Shown: positions 16,374-23,376 of the stretch, in pieces
Layout: each line of letters begins with the position of its first letter
Position numbering within the stretch: position 1 is the first letter of the stretch
Source: MGOM01 sp035455265
GTDB lineage: Bacteria > Chloroflexota > Anaerolineae > Anaerolineales > E44-bin32
DNA: 38,986 nucleotides
Reading direction: 5' to 3'
NCBI GenBank assembly: GCA_035455265.1
Contig: DATIFK010000080.1
Location: 1 to 38,986 of the forward strand
The notes under the pieces: model-generated
What the model saw: the letters and a program-made list of their open reading frames with translations, nothing else
Databases searched by the model: none
Told to the model about the DNA's origin: nothing
Program-made: the position numbers and the translations under genes

Positions 16374-17123
16374 ATGCTTTCCGCCCGAAGTCTTTCCGGT
16401 CATGCGGCGCTGGTGACGGGCGCCGGGACCCGCCTGGGCCGCGCTTTCGCCGAGGCGATCGCCGCCGGCGGCGCCGACCTCATCGTGCATTTCGGCGACT
16501 CCCGCCTGGGGGCCGAGGAGGTCGTCCGGGAAGCGCGCGCCTCGGGCCGCCGCGCCGCGTCTCTGCCGGCCGACCTGTCCCGCGCCGAGGAAGCCGCCGG
16601 CCTTGTGCCGCGAGCCGTAGACGCCCTGGGCGAATTCGATTGGCTGGTCAACAGTGCGGCGATCTTCGAGGCCTGGACTCTCGCCGACACGACGCCCGAG
16701 GCCTGGGACCGGCATCAGGCGGTCAACCTGCGGGCGCCCTTCCTCCTCTCGCAAGCCTTTGCCCGCCACCGCGATGGGCGCCCCGGCGTCATCGTGAACA
16801 TCCTGGACTGGCGCGCTCTCCATCCGGGAGCCGACCACCTGCCCTACACCATTGCCAAAGCCGGCCTGGCGGCGCTGACGGAGGCGCTGGCCGTCGCCCT
16901 GGCGCCGGCGATTCGGGTGAACGGACTGGCCCTCGGCGCCATCCTGCCTCCGGCCGACGGCGGAGGCGAGGCGGCGATCGGCGACGTGCCCCTCGGCCGC
17001 TGGGCCTCGGTCGATGAGGCCGTCCACGCGTTGATCTACTTGCTGGCCGGCCCTGATTTCGTCACCGGCAGTATTCTCACCCTCGACGGAGGCCGGCACC
17101 TGGTGCCGGCAAGCAGCTCATGA
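16374..17123 (+). CDS. FolM/PTR1-like pteridine (dihydrofolate) reductase, SDR family
   Basis: A 249-residue classical SDR. The cofactor loop reads TGAGTRLG, the TGXXXRXG form that marks pteridine reductases (PTR1, FolM) and sets them apart from ordinary TGXXXGXG dehydrogenases. The NSAA block and the active-site YTIAK (Tyr-X3-Lys) are present, as is NILDWRALHPGADHLPY in the substrate region. It lies between folE (divergent) and folB/folK (downstream, ATGA overlap), which supports a dihydropteridine or dihydrofolate reductase role. The start codon lacks a ribosome binding site but has a -10 box 6 nt upstream. A general oxidoreductase function remains possible. Confidence 0.8.
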   Translation: MLSARSLSGHAALVTGAGTRLGRAFAEAIAAGGADLIVHFGDSRLGAEEVVREARASGRRAASLPADLSRAEEAAGLVPRAVDALGEFDWLVNSAAIFEAWTLADTTPEAWDRHQAVNLRAPFLLSQAFARHRDGRPGVIVNILDWRALHPGADHLPYTIAKAGLAALTEALAVALAPAIRVNGLALGAILPPADGGGEAAIGDVPLGRWASVDEAVHALIYLLAGPDFVTGSILTLDGGRHLVPASSS

Positions 17124-17485
17124 GCGATGAAATCCAGATTCGAGACTTGCTCGTTCGCGGCATCCTGGGTATCCAAGATTGGGAGCGCCAGCAGCCGCAG
17201 GACATTCTCATCAATGTCACCTTGTTCGTCGACGTGAAGCGGGCCGGGACGTCGGATTCCGTTGACGACTCGGTCAACTACCGGACGATCACCAAGAAGA
17301 TCATCGCCCACGCCGAGACGGTCCAGCGATTCACGGTGGAGGCGTTGGCGACCGATGTCGCCCGGCTGTGCCTGGCCGAACCCGGGGTCGAGCGCGTGCG
17401 CGTGCGGGTCGAAAAGCCTGGCGCACTGCGCTTCGCCCGGTCGGTGGGAGTCGAGATCGAGCGCTCCGCCGGCGAGATCACGTGA
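17120..17485 (+). CDS. folB: Dihydroneopterin aldolase
   Basis: A 121-residue FolB enzyme converting 7,8-dihydroneopterin to 6-hydroxymethyl-7,8-dihydropterin and glycolaldehyde. Family blocks: IQIRDLLVRGILGIQDWERQ at the start, DSVNYRTITKKI in the middle, TVEALATDVARLCL and the C-terminal VEKPGALRFARSVGVEIER with the catalytic Lys. Length is normal. It overlaps the reductase by ATGA and folK by GTGA, giving a tightly coupled folate operon. Confidence 0.95.
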   Translation: MSDEIQIRDLLVRGILGIQDWERQQPQDILINVTLFVDVKRAGTSDSVDDSVNYRTITKKIIAHAETVQRFTVEALATDVARLCLAEPGVERVRVRVEKPGALRFARSVGVEIERSAGEIT

Positions 17486-18003
17486 CCGCAAGACCCGGCC
17501 ATTCGGCGTTGGGGAAACGCCCCGCCTATGTGGCGCTCGGGTCCAACATGGAAGCTGAGCGCAACCTACCCAGGGCCGTCTTGGCCCTGCGCCGGCTGGG
17601 CGAGGTACGGAGCATCTCCCACGTGTACGAGTCCGAGGCCGTCGGCCCGGCCGGGCAACCTCGTTTCTTGAACGCCGTCGTACGCCTCGAAGCAGCGGAC
17701 GGGGTCGACGACCTGCGCATCAAGCTGAGGCAAGTAGAAGCCGACATGGGCCGCGTGCGTACGAGCGACAAGTTCGCCCCCCGCCCCATCGACCTGGACC
17801 TCGTCGCCGCCGACGACTTCATCGATGCCGACCTCGCCGCACGCGCCTACCTGGCCGTCACTCTGGCGGAAGTCGCTCCGGACCTGATGTTTGACGCCAC
17901 CGGTGAGTCCGTGGCGGCCCGCGCCGAGATGCTGCGTTCCACCTCCGAACTGCGTCCGCGGCCCGACGTCGATCGTTCTATCGCCAAGGCGTTGCAGCGG
18001 TGA
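17482..18003 (+). CDS. folK: 6-hydroxymethyl-7,8-dihydropterin pyrophosphokinase
   Basis: A 173-residue HPPK that transfers pyrophosphate from ATP to hydroxymethyl-dihydropterin. It has YVALGSNME, YESEAVGPAGQPRFLNAVV and the catalytic FAPRPIDLDLV (both Asp present). GTG 17482 overlaps the folB stop as GTGA; the first ~13 residues (TARPGHSALGKRP) precede the conserved core. The ~30-residue tail past the usual HPPK end is not recognisable. Dihydropteroate synthase (folP) is not in this operon and must lie elsewhere. Confidence 0.94.
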   Translation: MTARPGHSALGKRPAYVALGSNMEAERNLPRAVLALRRLGEVRSISHVYESEAVGPAGQPRFLNAVVRLEAADGVDDLRIKLRQVEADMGRVRTSDKFAPRPIDLDLVAADDFIDADLAARAYLAVTLAEVAPDLMFDATGESVAARAEMLRSTSELRPRPDVDRSIAKALQR

Positions 18004-19379
18004 GCCGGGAGCGCGCCGACGTGGTCATCTGCGGCGCGGGGATCGCCGGCATTTCGGCCGCCTACCATCTGTCGGTCCGCCACGGCATCCGCAACATCGT
18101 TCTGGTGGACGAGCTCCCGCCGCTCTCGCTGACGAGCGACAAGTCGACCGAGTGCTATCGCAATTGGTGGCCCGGACCCGGCGATGCCATGGTCCGACTG
18201 ATGAATCGCAGCATCGATCTGCTCGAAGAGTGGGCGGCGGAGTCGGCCAACGTGTTCCGCCTGAACCGGCGCGGCTACCTCTTCGCCACGGCCGATCCGG
18301 CTCGCCTGTCTCAGTTCCGCACCAGCGGCGAGGAGGCGGCCGGCCTGGGCGCCGGCCCCCTGCGAATGCACTCGGGCGCCGGGCGGTCCGACTACCGCCC
18401 GGCCAACGCCGAAGGGTTCGATGATTCGCTCGACGGCGCGGATTTGATCACCGATCGCGACCTGATCCGAAAGCACTTCCCCTACTTGAACGAGGCCACC
18501 GTCGGGGTGATTCATCCACGCCGCTGCGGCTGGTTCAGCGCGCAACAACTCGGAATGTATCTGTTGGGCCGGGCCAGGGAACACGGCGTATGCCTGCTCC
18601 AGGGAAGGATCGAGGCGATCGACGCGCCCGGCGGCAGATTCCAAAGCGTCCGGGTGAGTTCACCCTCCGGCGTGAGCGTCGTCGATGGGGGAGCGTATGT
18701 CATCGCGGCCGGCCCCCTCCTCGCCGATGCCGGCCGCATGCTGGGCCTGGATTTGCCCGTGTCCGCGGAGCTTCACGCCAAAGTGGCTATGGCCGATCCG
18801 TTGCGGCTCATCCCTCGCCACGCTCCTCTGTTGATCTGGTCCGATCCCCAAGAGCTTCCCTGGACGGACGAGGAGAGGGCCGAGTGGTCGTCGTCCGATG
18901 CCTATCGTTGGATGCTCGATGAGTTCCCGTCCGGCGTCCACGCGCGCCCTGAGGGTCCCGACGACAGCCCGATCTTCCTGATCCTGTGGACCTATCACAC
19001 GCAGCCCGTGGAGCCAAGCTTTCCCCCTCCGTTCGATCCGGCCTATCCTGAGATCGCGCTGCGTGGTCTGGCCACCATGATCCCCGGCCTGCGAGCGTAC
19101 TTCGGGCGCGCGCCGCGTCCGGTCGTGGACGGCGGCTACTACCTGAAGACCCGCGAGAACCGTCCGCTGATCGCTCCGCTGCCGGTCGAGCGGACGTTCG
19201 TGGTCGGCGCCCTATCCGGTTATGGCCTGATGGCCTCACCGGCCGCGGGCGAGCTGTTGGCAGCCTGGGTCACAGGAACCCCGCGGCCCACGTACGCGCC
19301 GGCGTTCCAACTCGAACGCTACGACGATCCCGAATACCAGAAGCTCTTGGAGACCTGGGGCAGCTCGGGGCAACTGTAG
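18000..19379 (+). CDS. FAD-dependent oxidoreductase, D-amino-acid/sarcosine oxidase (DAO) family
   Basis: A 459-residue flavoprotein. The dinucleotide-binding motif VVICGAGIAGISAAYHL (GAGIAG at about 12-17) begins it. The C-terminal block RENRPLIAPLPVERTFVVGALSGYGLMASPAAGELLA is the DAO-family FAD-closing motif. It is of the class that oxidises the C-N bond of amino acids or N-methyl amines. No folate-binding GCV-T domain is attached, and no [2Fe-2S] or transporter partner is adjacent. The GTG start overlaps folK by GTGA, placing an amine oxidase at the end of a folate operon. The substrate cannot be read from sequence; sarcosine-like N-methyl compounds and D-amino acids are the main options. 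Confidence 0.82.
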   Translation: MSRERADVVICGAGIAGISAAYHLSVRHGIRNIVLVDELPPLSLTSDKSTECYRNWWPGPGDAMVRLMNRSIDLLEEWAAESANVFRLNRRGYLFATADPARLSQFRTSGEEAAGLGAGPLRMHSGAGRSDYRPANAEGFDDSLDGADLITDRDLIRKHFPYLNEATVGVIHPRRCGWFSAQQLGMYLLGRAREHGVCLLQGRIEAIDAPGGRFQSVRVSSPSGVSVVDGGAYVIAAGPLLADAGRMLGLDLPVSAELHAKVAMADPLRLIPRHAPLLIWSDPQELPWTDEERAEWSSSDAYRWMLDEFPSGVHARPEGPDDSPIFLILWTYHTQPVEPSFPPPFDPAYPEIALRGLATMIPGLRAYFGRAPRPVVDGGYYLKTRENRPLIAPLPVERTFVVGALSGYGLMASPAAGELLAAWVTGTPRPTYAPAFQLERYDDPEYQKLLETWGSSGQL

Positions 19380-19461
19380 GCCGAGGCCCGCCCCAGGGTC
19401 GCTCTTTCTCGACTGCTCCGCGAACGATGAGATTGTGTAGGGGCGACGCCAAGGCCCGCAG

Positions 19462-20358
19462 TCAGTTCAGCAGTCCGGCGCGCCTCAGGATCGCCATCAA
19501 CCGGTCGTGTTCGTCCTTGGTGAGAGGCTGCAACGGAGACCGCACCGGCCCGCCGTAGAAACCAATGGCATCCATCGCCGACTTCAACCCCGGGATCCCG
19601 AACATCGACGTCACCGCGACGTTGGCTTCCGCAAGGCGCTGCTGAATCGTCCGGGCGGTTTCGGCCTCACCCGAGCGGAACGCGGATTGAAGGTGATCCA
19701 ACGGCGCAGCCGCCACGTTGGCCAAGGCGGCGATGCATCCGACGGCGCCGACGGCCAACGCTCCGAGGAAGAATCCCGCCGATCCGGCCAGCACTTGAAA
19801 CTTCGGATCGCCGGCGGCGAGGATGCGGGCGATCTTGGTCACATCGCCGCCGCTCTCCTTCATCCCGGCGATGTTCGGATGCCGCGAGAGCTCGACCGCC
19901 GCCTCGAGAGGTAGGTCGACCCCGGTGTTGGCCGGGACGTTGTACAGGACCACCGGGATGGGCGAGGCATCGGCCACGGCGGCATAGTGGTTGGTCAGGG
20001 CTCCGGCGGACATTCGGCTGCGATAGTAGCTGGGCGTAACCACCAGGACGGCTTCGGCGCCGGCGTCCGCCATCCGTCGCGTCAGCTCGACCGTCGCCTG
20101 AGTCGATTCCATGCCCGAGCCGGCCAGCACCATTCGGCCGGGCGCGCTTGCTTGCCGGACGGCCCGGACCACTTCGACCCTCTCGTCCAGCGTCAGGAGT
20201 GGAAACTCTCCGTTCGAGCCGCCGGCGACGTAGCCGCGCAACGGCTGCCCGTTCCATCGCTTCACGTTCTCTGCCAGCCGCCCAAGCGCCAGGCGACCGT
20301 CGGACTCGAAGGGCGTGGGGATCGGAGGGAAGATGCCCGAGAGATCGATGTGGCTCAT
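19462..20358 (-). CDS. 4-hydroxy-2-oxoglutarate aldolase-like (HOGA/DapA superfamily)
   Basis: A 298-residue class I aldolase of the DapA/NAL superfamily. The Schiff-base Lys is K167 (NIAGMKESGGDV) and the shuttle Tyr is Y139 (VVLYNVPANTG). Several blocks match what I recall of mammalian mitochondrial HOGA1 closely: GSNGEFPLLTLDER, GSGMESTQATVELT, VVTPSYYRSRMS, LAGSAGFF and FGIPGLKSAMDAIGFYGGP, more closely than they match E. coli DapA. HOGA splits 4-hydroxy-2-oxoglutarate into pyruvate and glyoxylate. It is the last gene of a minus operon with a cyclase-family hydrolase and a small anchored protein (4-nt gap). Substrate assignment is by motif resemblance only. Confidence 0.8.
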   Translation of the reverse strand: MSHIDLSGIFPPIPTPFESDGRLALGRLAENVKRWNGQPLRGYVAGGSNGEFPLLTLDERVEVVRAVRQASAPGRMVLAGSGMESTQATVELTRRMADAGAEAVLVVTPSYYRSRMSAGALTNHYAAVADASPIPVVLYNVPANTGVDLPLEAAVELSRHPNIAGMKESGGDVTKIARILAAGDPKFQVLAGSAGFFLGALAVGAVGCIAALANVAAAPLDHLQSAFRSGEAETARTIQQRLAEANVAVTSMFGIPGLKSAMDAIGFYGGPVRSPLQPLTKDEHDRLMAILRRAGLLN

Positions 20359-20362
20359 ACGG

Positions 20363-20737
20363 TCAGCGGTTGAACGCCGTCACCGCGTCGGCCACGGCCT
20401 GGCGGACGCGCGGGTCGGGGATGGCAGCGACCGAAGTATAGCGATCGTCGCCGATCCAGATCTCCAACGAGCCGTCATGCGCCGTGGCGAAGTCGACGCG
20501 CACGCCGTTCACGCCCGCCTTGACAAGCGCCTGGTTCACGAGCTCTTCGATCGCCTCGCTGCTGGTGGAAGCCAGCCTTTCCCCCGACGGAGAGCTCGAG
20601 GACGCCGGCACGCTTGAGCCGGTCGGCCGCCGCGCGCTGGAGCTGATGATCCTCGCGCTCCGAACGGCGGCCAGCACGGCGAAGACGATGAACAGGGTAA
20701 CGACCAGGCCGACCAGAAGAGGAGTCGACAGTGTCAT
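20363..20737 (-). CDS. Small N-terminally anchored protein
   Basis: A 124-residue protein with one N-terminal TM helix (PLLVGLVVTLFIVFAVLAAV, about 6-25), a Ser/Pro-rich linker to about residue 58, and a compact 65-residue C-terminal domain (AIEELVNQALVKAGVNGVRVDF... to DPRVRQAVADAVTAFNR). No family recognised. It sits between the cyclase gene (25 nt) and the HOGA-like aldolase (4 nt), so it is co-transcribed, but its domain gives no hint of metabolism. Confidence 0.7.
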   Translation of the reverse strand: MTLSTPLLVGLVVTLFIVFAVLAAVRSARIISSSARRPTGSSVPASSSSPSGERLASTSSEAIEELVNQALVKAGVNGVRVDFATAHDGSLEIWIGDDRYTSVAAIPDPRVRQAVADAVTAFNR

Positions 20738-20762
20738 GGCACGGGCCTCCAGCCCGGGAGCG

Positions 20763-21395
20763 TCAGGCGCGGATCAGGATCGCGCGGGCCGGCGCCCCGT
20801 CGCTTCCGATCAGCTTGAGGGGCAGGCAATAGAGGTCGAAGGCGCCGGAGGGTACACCGTTCAGGTCGAGACCCTCGACCACAGCCATGTTCGCCTTCAG
20901 CAGGATCTCGTGCGTCGGGCGGCTTCTCCCGAACGGCGCCACCGAAAGGTAATCCACACCCACCAGGCGTACTTTGCGATGGACGAGCCACTCGGCGCCC
21001 GTCTCGTCGATGGCAACGAACTCCTTTTGGAAGGTCCGCTCGCCGCGCTTCCAGTAGTCGGAGTTGCGTGTGCGAAAGAGAAGGCGCTGGGCCCGGGTGG
21101 GAATGTGGGCGGCGTGCAGGGTATCCGCGTCGATCACCACCGCCTTGCGCAGGTCGACGACATAGGCACGGCCCGTGAGCGACTCCAGCGACATGGTCTC
21201 GACCCCGCCGGCGCCGTCGAGGAAGTGCAGCGGCGCATCGACATGCGTGCCGATGTGGACCCCACAGGAGAGGTGCGAGACGTTGGCGTTCCGGCCCTGG
21301 GCAATGGCCCCCACCCGCTCCAGGCTGACGGGAGGGTCCCCAGGCCAGACCGGCATATCGGGTCGGATTCCGACCGAAATGTCGTAGATGCGCAT
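20763..21395 (-). CDS. Cyclase-family (kynurenine formamidase-like) hydrolase
   Basis: A 210-residue member of the cyclase/KynB family. It starts with YDISVGIRPDMPVWPGDP, carries the metal-binding motif HIGTHVDAPLHF (HXGTHXDXPXHF) and ends with an SGAFDLYCLPLKLIGSDGAPARAIL block. Family members hydrolyse formyl-kynurenine, isatin or cyclic amides using Zn or Mn. It is the promoter-proximal gene of the minus operon; a TATAAT lies about 40 nt upstream. No tryptophan-catabolic genes are near, so kynurenine formamidase itself is not supported over other amide hydrolases. Confidence 0.85.
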   Translation of the reverse strand: MRIYDISVGIRPDMPVWPGDPPVSLERVGAIAQGRNANVSHLSCGVHIGTHVDAPLHFLDGAGGVETMSLESLTGRAYVVDLRKAVVIDADTLHAAHIPTRAQRLLFRTRNSDYWKRGERTFQKEFVAIDETGAEWLVHRKVRLVGVDYLSVAPFGRSRPTHEILLKANMAVVEGLDLNGVPSGAFDLYCLPLKLIGSDGAPARAILIRA

Positions 21396-21433
21396 GCCGC
21401 CTCCGAGTGTCGCGCCAACGCTGCGACCGAGGA

Positions 21434-21439
21434 ATTATA
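21434..21439 (-). promoter_or_regulatory. -10 box (TATAAT) for the cyclase operon
   Basis: On the minus strand the bases read TATAAT, 38 nt before ATG 21395. No convincing -35 box is seen at the expected distance. Confidence 0.45.
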
Positions 21440-21474
21440 GACGGGACGCCCTTCGTCCGGGCCGATCCCCAGCC

Positions 21475-21480
21475 TATAAT
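21475..21480 (+). promoter_or_regulatory. -10 box (TATAAT) for the M20 peptidase gene
   Basis: A perfect TATAAT 59 nt before ATG 21540, with a poor -35 candidate (TTCGTC, 21452-21457) 17 nt upstream. It is back to back with the cyclase -10 box, 35 nt away, so one regulator could serve both directions. Confidence 0.45.
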
Positions 21481-21539
21481 CTGCGGGCGACGATCTCCTA
21501 TCGGCGTCATTTTCGAGCACCCAGATGGAGGATCACGGT

Positions 21540-22907
21540 ATGGCCGATTTCGCCCGCGTGGACCACATCATCCGGCAGCGCCTCGACTCCAGCCTGGCCG
21601 AGCTGTCCCGCCTGTGCGCGCAACCCAGTATCTCGGCCACGGGCCAGGGAATTCACGAGTGTGCCTCCCTGGTGGCGGAGATGCTCCGCCGGCGAGGGTT
21701 CACCGTCCAGATTCTCGACACGCCGGGCTGGCCCGTCGTCTTCGCCGATCGACCGGGCCCCAGCGAACGGACGCTGCTGTTCTACAACCACTACGACGTG
21801 CAACCTCCCGAACCGCTCGATCTGTGGGAGACGCCGCCCTTCGAACCGTCCATCCGGGACGGAAAGATGTACGCCCGCGGTGTCAGCGACGACAAGGGAC
21901 ATCTGATGTGCCGACTGGCGGCCCTCGACGCCCTGCTCGAGGCACTGGGCGACCTGCCCTGCCGTATCAAGTTCATCATCGAAGGCGAGGAGGAAACCAG
22001 CAGCCTCAACCTGCACGCCTTCGTCCGCGATCACAAGGACGTGCTGGCGGCCGACGCGTGCATCTGGGAGTTCGGCGGCGTCGACCACGAAGGGACTCCG
22101 ATTCAATACGCCGGGCTGCGGGGCATCTCCTATGTCGAGCTCAGCGTGGAGACCGCGTCCCAGGACGCCCACTCCGGCCTCGGCGGTTCGATCTTCGCCA
22201 ACGCCGCGTGGCGGCTGACGTGGGCGCTCCACTCGCTGAAAGGGCCGGACGAGCGCATCCGCCTGCCCGGGTTCTACGACAAGGTCCGCCCACCGACGAA
22301 GCGCGATCTGGAGCTGCTGTCCCTCCTTCCCGATGAGGCGGAGGAGTTGAAGACGCGCTATGGCCTGGACGGCTTCATCAAGGGACTGACGGGAGGCGTC
22401 GAGCTGAACCGCGAGGCGATCTTCTCCCCGACATGTACCATCTGCGGCCTGACTTCGGGCTATCAGGGCCCAGGGGTCAAGACGGTGCTGCCGGCGCGCG
22501 CCAGCGCCAAAGTGGATTTCCGCCTCGTTCCCGACATGCATCCCAACGACGTGCTGGCGCAGCTGCGAGCCCATCTGGATGCCCAGGGATTCGAAGATGT
22601 CGCCATCCAAGACCTTGGAGGCGATCCTCCGGCGCGCACCGATCCGGACGACCCGTTCCTCCAGATGGTGGTCCAGAGCGCGGCCGAGGTGTACGGGCGC
22701 CCGATGCTGATCACGCCGATGTCCGGAGGCTCCGGCCCCAACTATCCATTCATCCACGATCTCGGCTTGCCGGTGGCGACCGCCGGCGTCGGCTACCCGG
22801 GCAACCAGGTTCACGCCCCCAACGAGAACCTGGTCATCGACCACTTCGTCAACGGGGTGCGGCACACGGCTCGCATCGTCGCCAAGTTCGCGGAGATGGG
22901 CAGCTGA
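21540..22907 (+). CDS. M20-family metallopeptidase/dipeptidase
   Basis: A 455-residue M20 peptidase (carnosinase/DapE/ArgE superfamily). First metal-ligand block FYNHYDVQPPEP (His 84, Asp 86), bridging Asp 117 in ARGVSDDKGH, then EGEEETSS with the general-base Glu, a lid/dimerisation domain from about 190 to 330, and VHAPNENL near the C-terminus. The DVQPP.PLDLWETPPFEP wording is typical of the dipeptidase branch. ATG 21540 has GGAGG about 9 nt upstream; an ATG at 21525 precedes that ribosome binding site and is less likely. No signal peptide. Divergent from the cyclase/aldolase operon; probably acts on small peptides or acylated amino acids. Confidence 0.92.
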   Translation: MADFARVDHIIRQRLDSSLAELSRLCAQPSISATGQGIHECASLVAEMLRRRGFTVQILDTPGWPVVFADRPGPSERTLLFYNHYDVQPPEPLDLWETPPFEPSIRDGKMYARGVSDDKGHLMCRLAALDALLEALGDLPCRIKFIIEGEEETSSLNLHAFVRDHKDVLAADACIWEFGGVDHEGTPIQYAGLRGISYVELSVETASQDAHSGLGGSIFANAAWRLTWALHSLKGPDERIRLPGFYDKVRPPTKRDLELLSLLPDEAEELKTRYGLDGFIKGLTGGVELNREAIFSPTCTICGLTSGYQGPGVKTVLPARASAKVDFRLVPDMHPNDVLAQLRAHLDAQGFEDVAIQDLGGDPPARTDPDDPFLQMVVQSAAEVYGRPMLITPMSGGSGPNYPFIHDLGLPVATAGVGYPGNQVHAPNENLVIDHFVNGVRHTARIVAKFAEMGS

Positions 22908-22937
22908 CCCCCACCCCAAAGGGGAGGGAATAGAAAT

Positions 22938-22974
22938 GTAAGAGATGGGGAGCCTGCGGCTCCCCATCTCTTAC
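22938..22974. terminator. Perfect 17-bp hairpin after the M20 gene
   Basis: Left arm 22938-22954 and right arm 22958-22974 are perfectly complementary around a TGC loop; the left arm reads GTAAGAGATGGGGAGCC. It lies 30 nt past the M20 stop. There is no T-run after it, so if it terminates transcription it does so without a classical U-tract; a REP-like element is the alternative. Confidence 0.6.
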
Positions 22975-23040
22975 AAGCTCCCGCTCCTCACATGGGCCAT
23001 GGGGATGACGGGAGAGAATGACCACATCGGGTACGTCTGC

Positions 23041-23070
23041 TTGGCAGACTTCCCTCACGGCCGGTATAAT
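23041..23070 (+). promoter_or_regulatory. tRNA-Pro promoter
   Basis: TTGGCA at 23041-23046 and a perfect TATAAT at 23065-23070, 18 nt apart. The -10 box ends 10 nt before the mature tRNA 5' end. Confidence 0.75.
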
Positions 23071-23080
23071 GCATCCCTAT

Positions 23081-23155
23081 CGGGGCGTAGCGCAGCCCGG
23101 CTAGCGCACCTGCATGGGGTGCAGGGGGTCGGCGGTTCAAATCCGCCCGCCCCGA
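23081..23155 (+). tRNA. tRNA-Pro (anticodon GGG)
   Basis: A 75-nt cloverleaf: acceptor stem CGGGGCG/CGCCCCG (7 bp), D-arm GCGC...GCGC, anticodon stem CCTGC/GCAGG with loop ATGGGGT (T33, anticodon GGG, G37), a 5-nt variable loop, T-arm GGCGG-TTCAAAT-CCGCC and discriminator A. The C1-G72 pair suits bacterial tRNA-Pro. CCA is not encoded (the next bases are CAG). Confidence 0.95.
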
Positions 23156-23156
23156 C

Positions 23157-23199
23157 AGACGACCGCCGTCCTTCGACGACTTCAGGGCGGCGGTCGTTG
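23157..23199 (+). terminator. Hairpin downstream of tRNA-Pro
   Basis: ACGACCGCCGTCC at 23159-23171 pairs with GGGCGGCGGTCGT at 23185-23197 (13 bp including one G-U) around a 13-nt loop, starting 4 nt after the tRNA. No T-run follows. Likely the 3' end of the tRNA transcript. Confidence 0.55.
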
Positions 23200-23376
23200 C
23201 TCGTCCTGGTGCCGATCGGAAGCTCGACTAGAATCTGGGCGGAGGGTGGGACGCTCATGCCATCGCCCACGTCCTCCAAGTCCCCACTTCGTCGCCGCCC
23301 TACCGCTTCGCTCGCCTGGACGCGGCCAGGAGGGAGCCCCTGGCCGATGGACCATGGCGCGGAATGAGATGAAATC

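Noticed and set aside
21507..22967. Minus-strand frame of 486 codons opposite the M20 peptidase
   Set aside because: Shadow of the peptidase gene; composition is low-complexity and no motif is present.
23257..23367. 36-codon ORF with GGAGGG upstream, between tRNA-Pro and the SDR gene
   Set aside because: It has an acceptable ribosome binding site and a possible -10 box upstream, but the Ser/Pro/Arg-rich peptide shows no conservation signal I can judge and may be chance.
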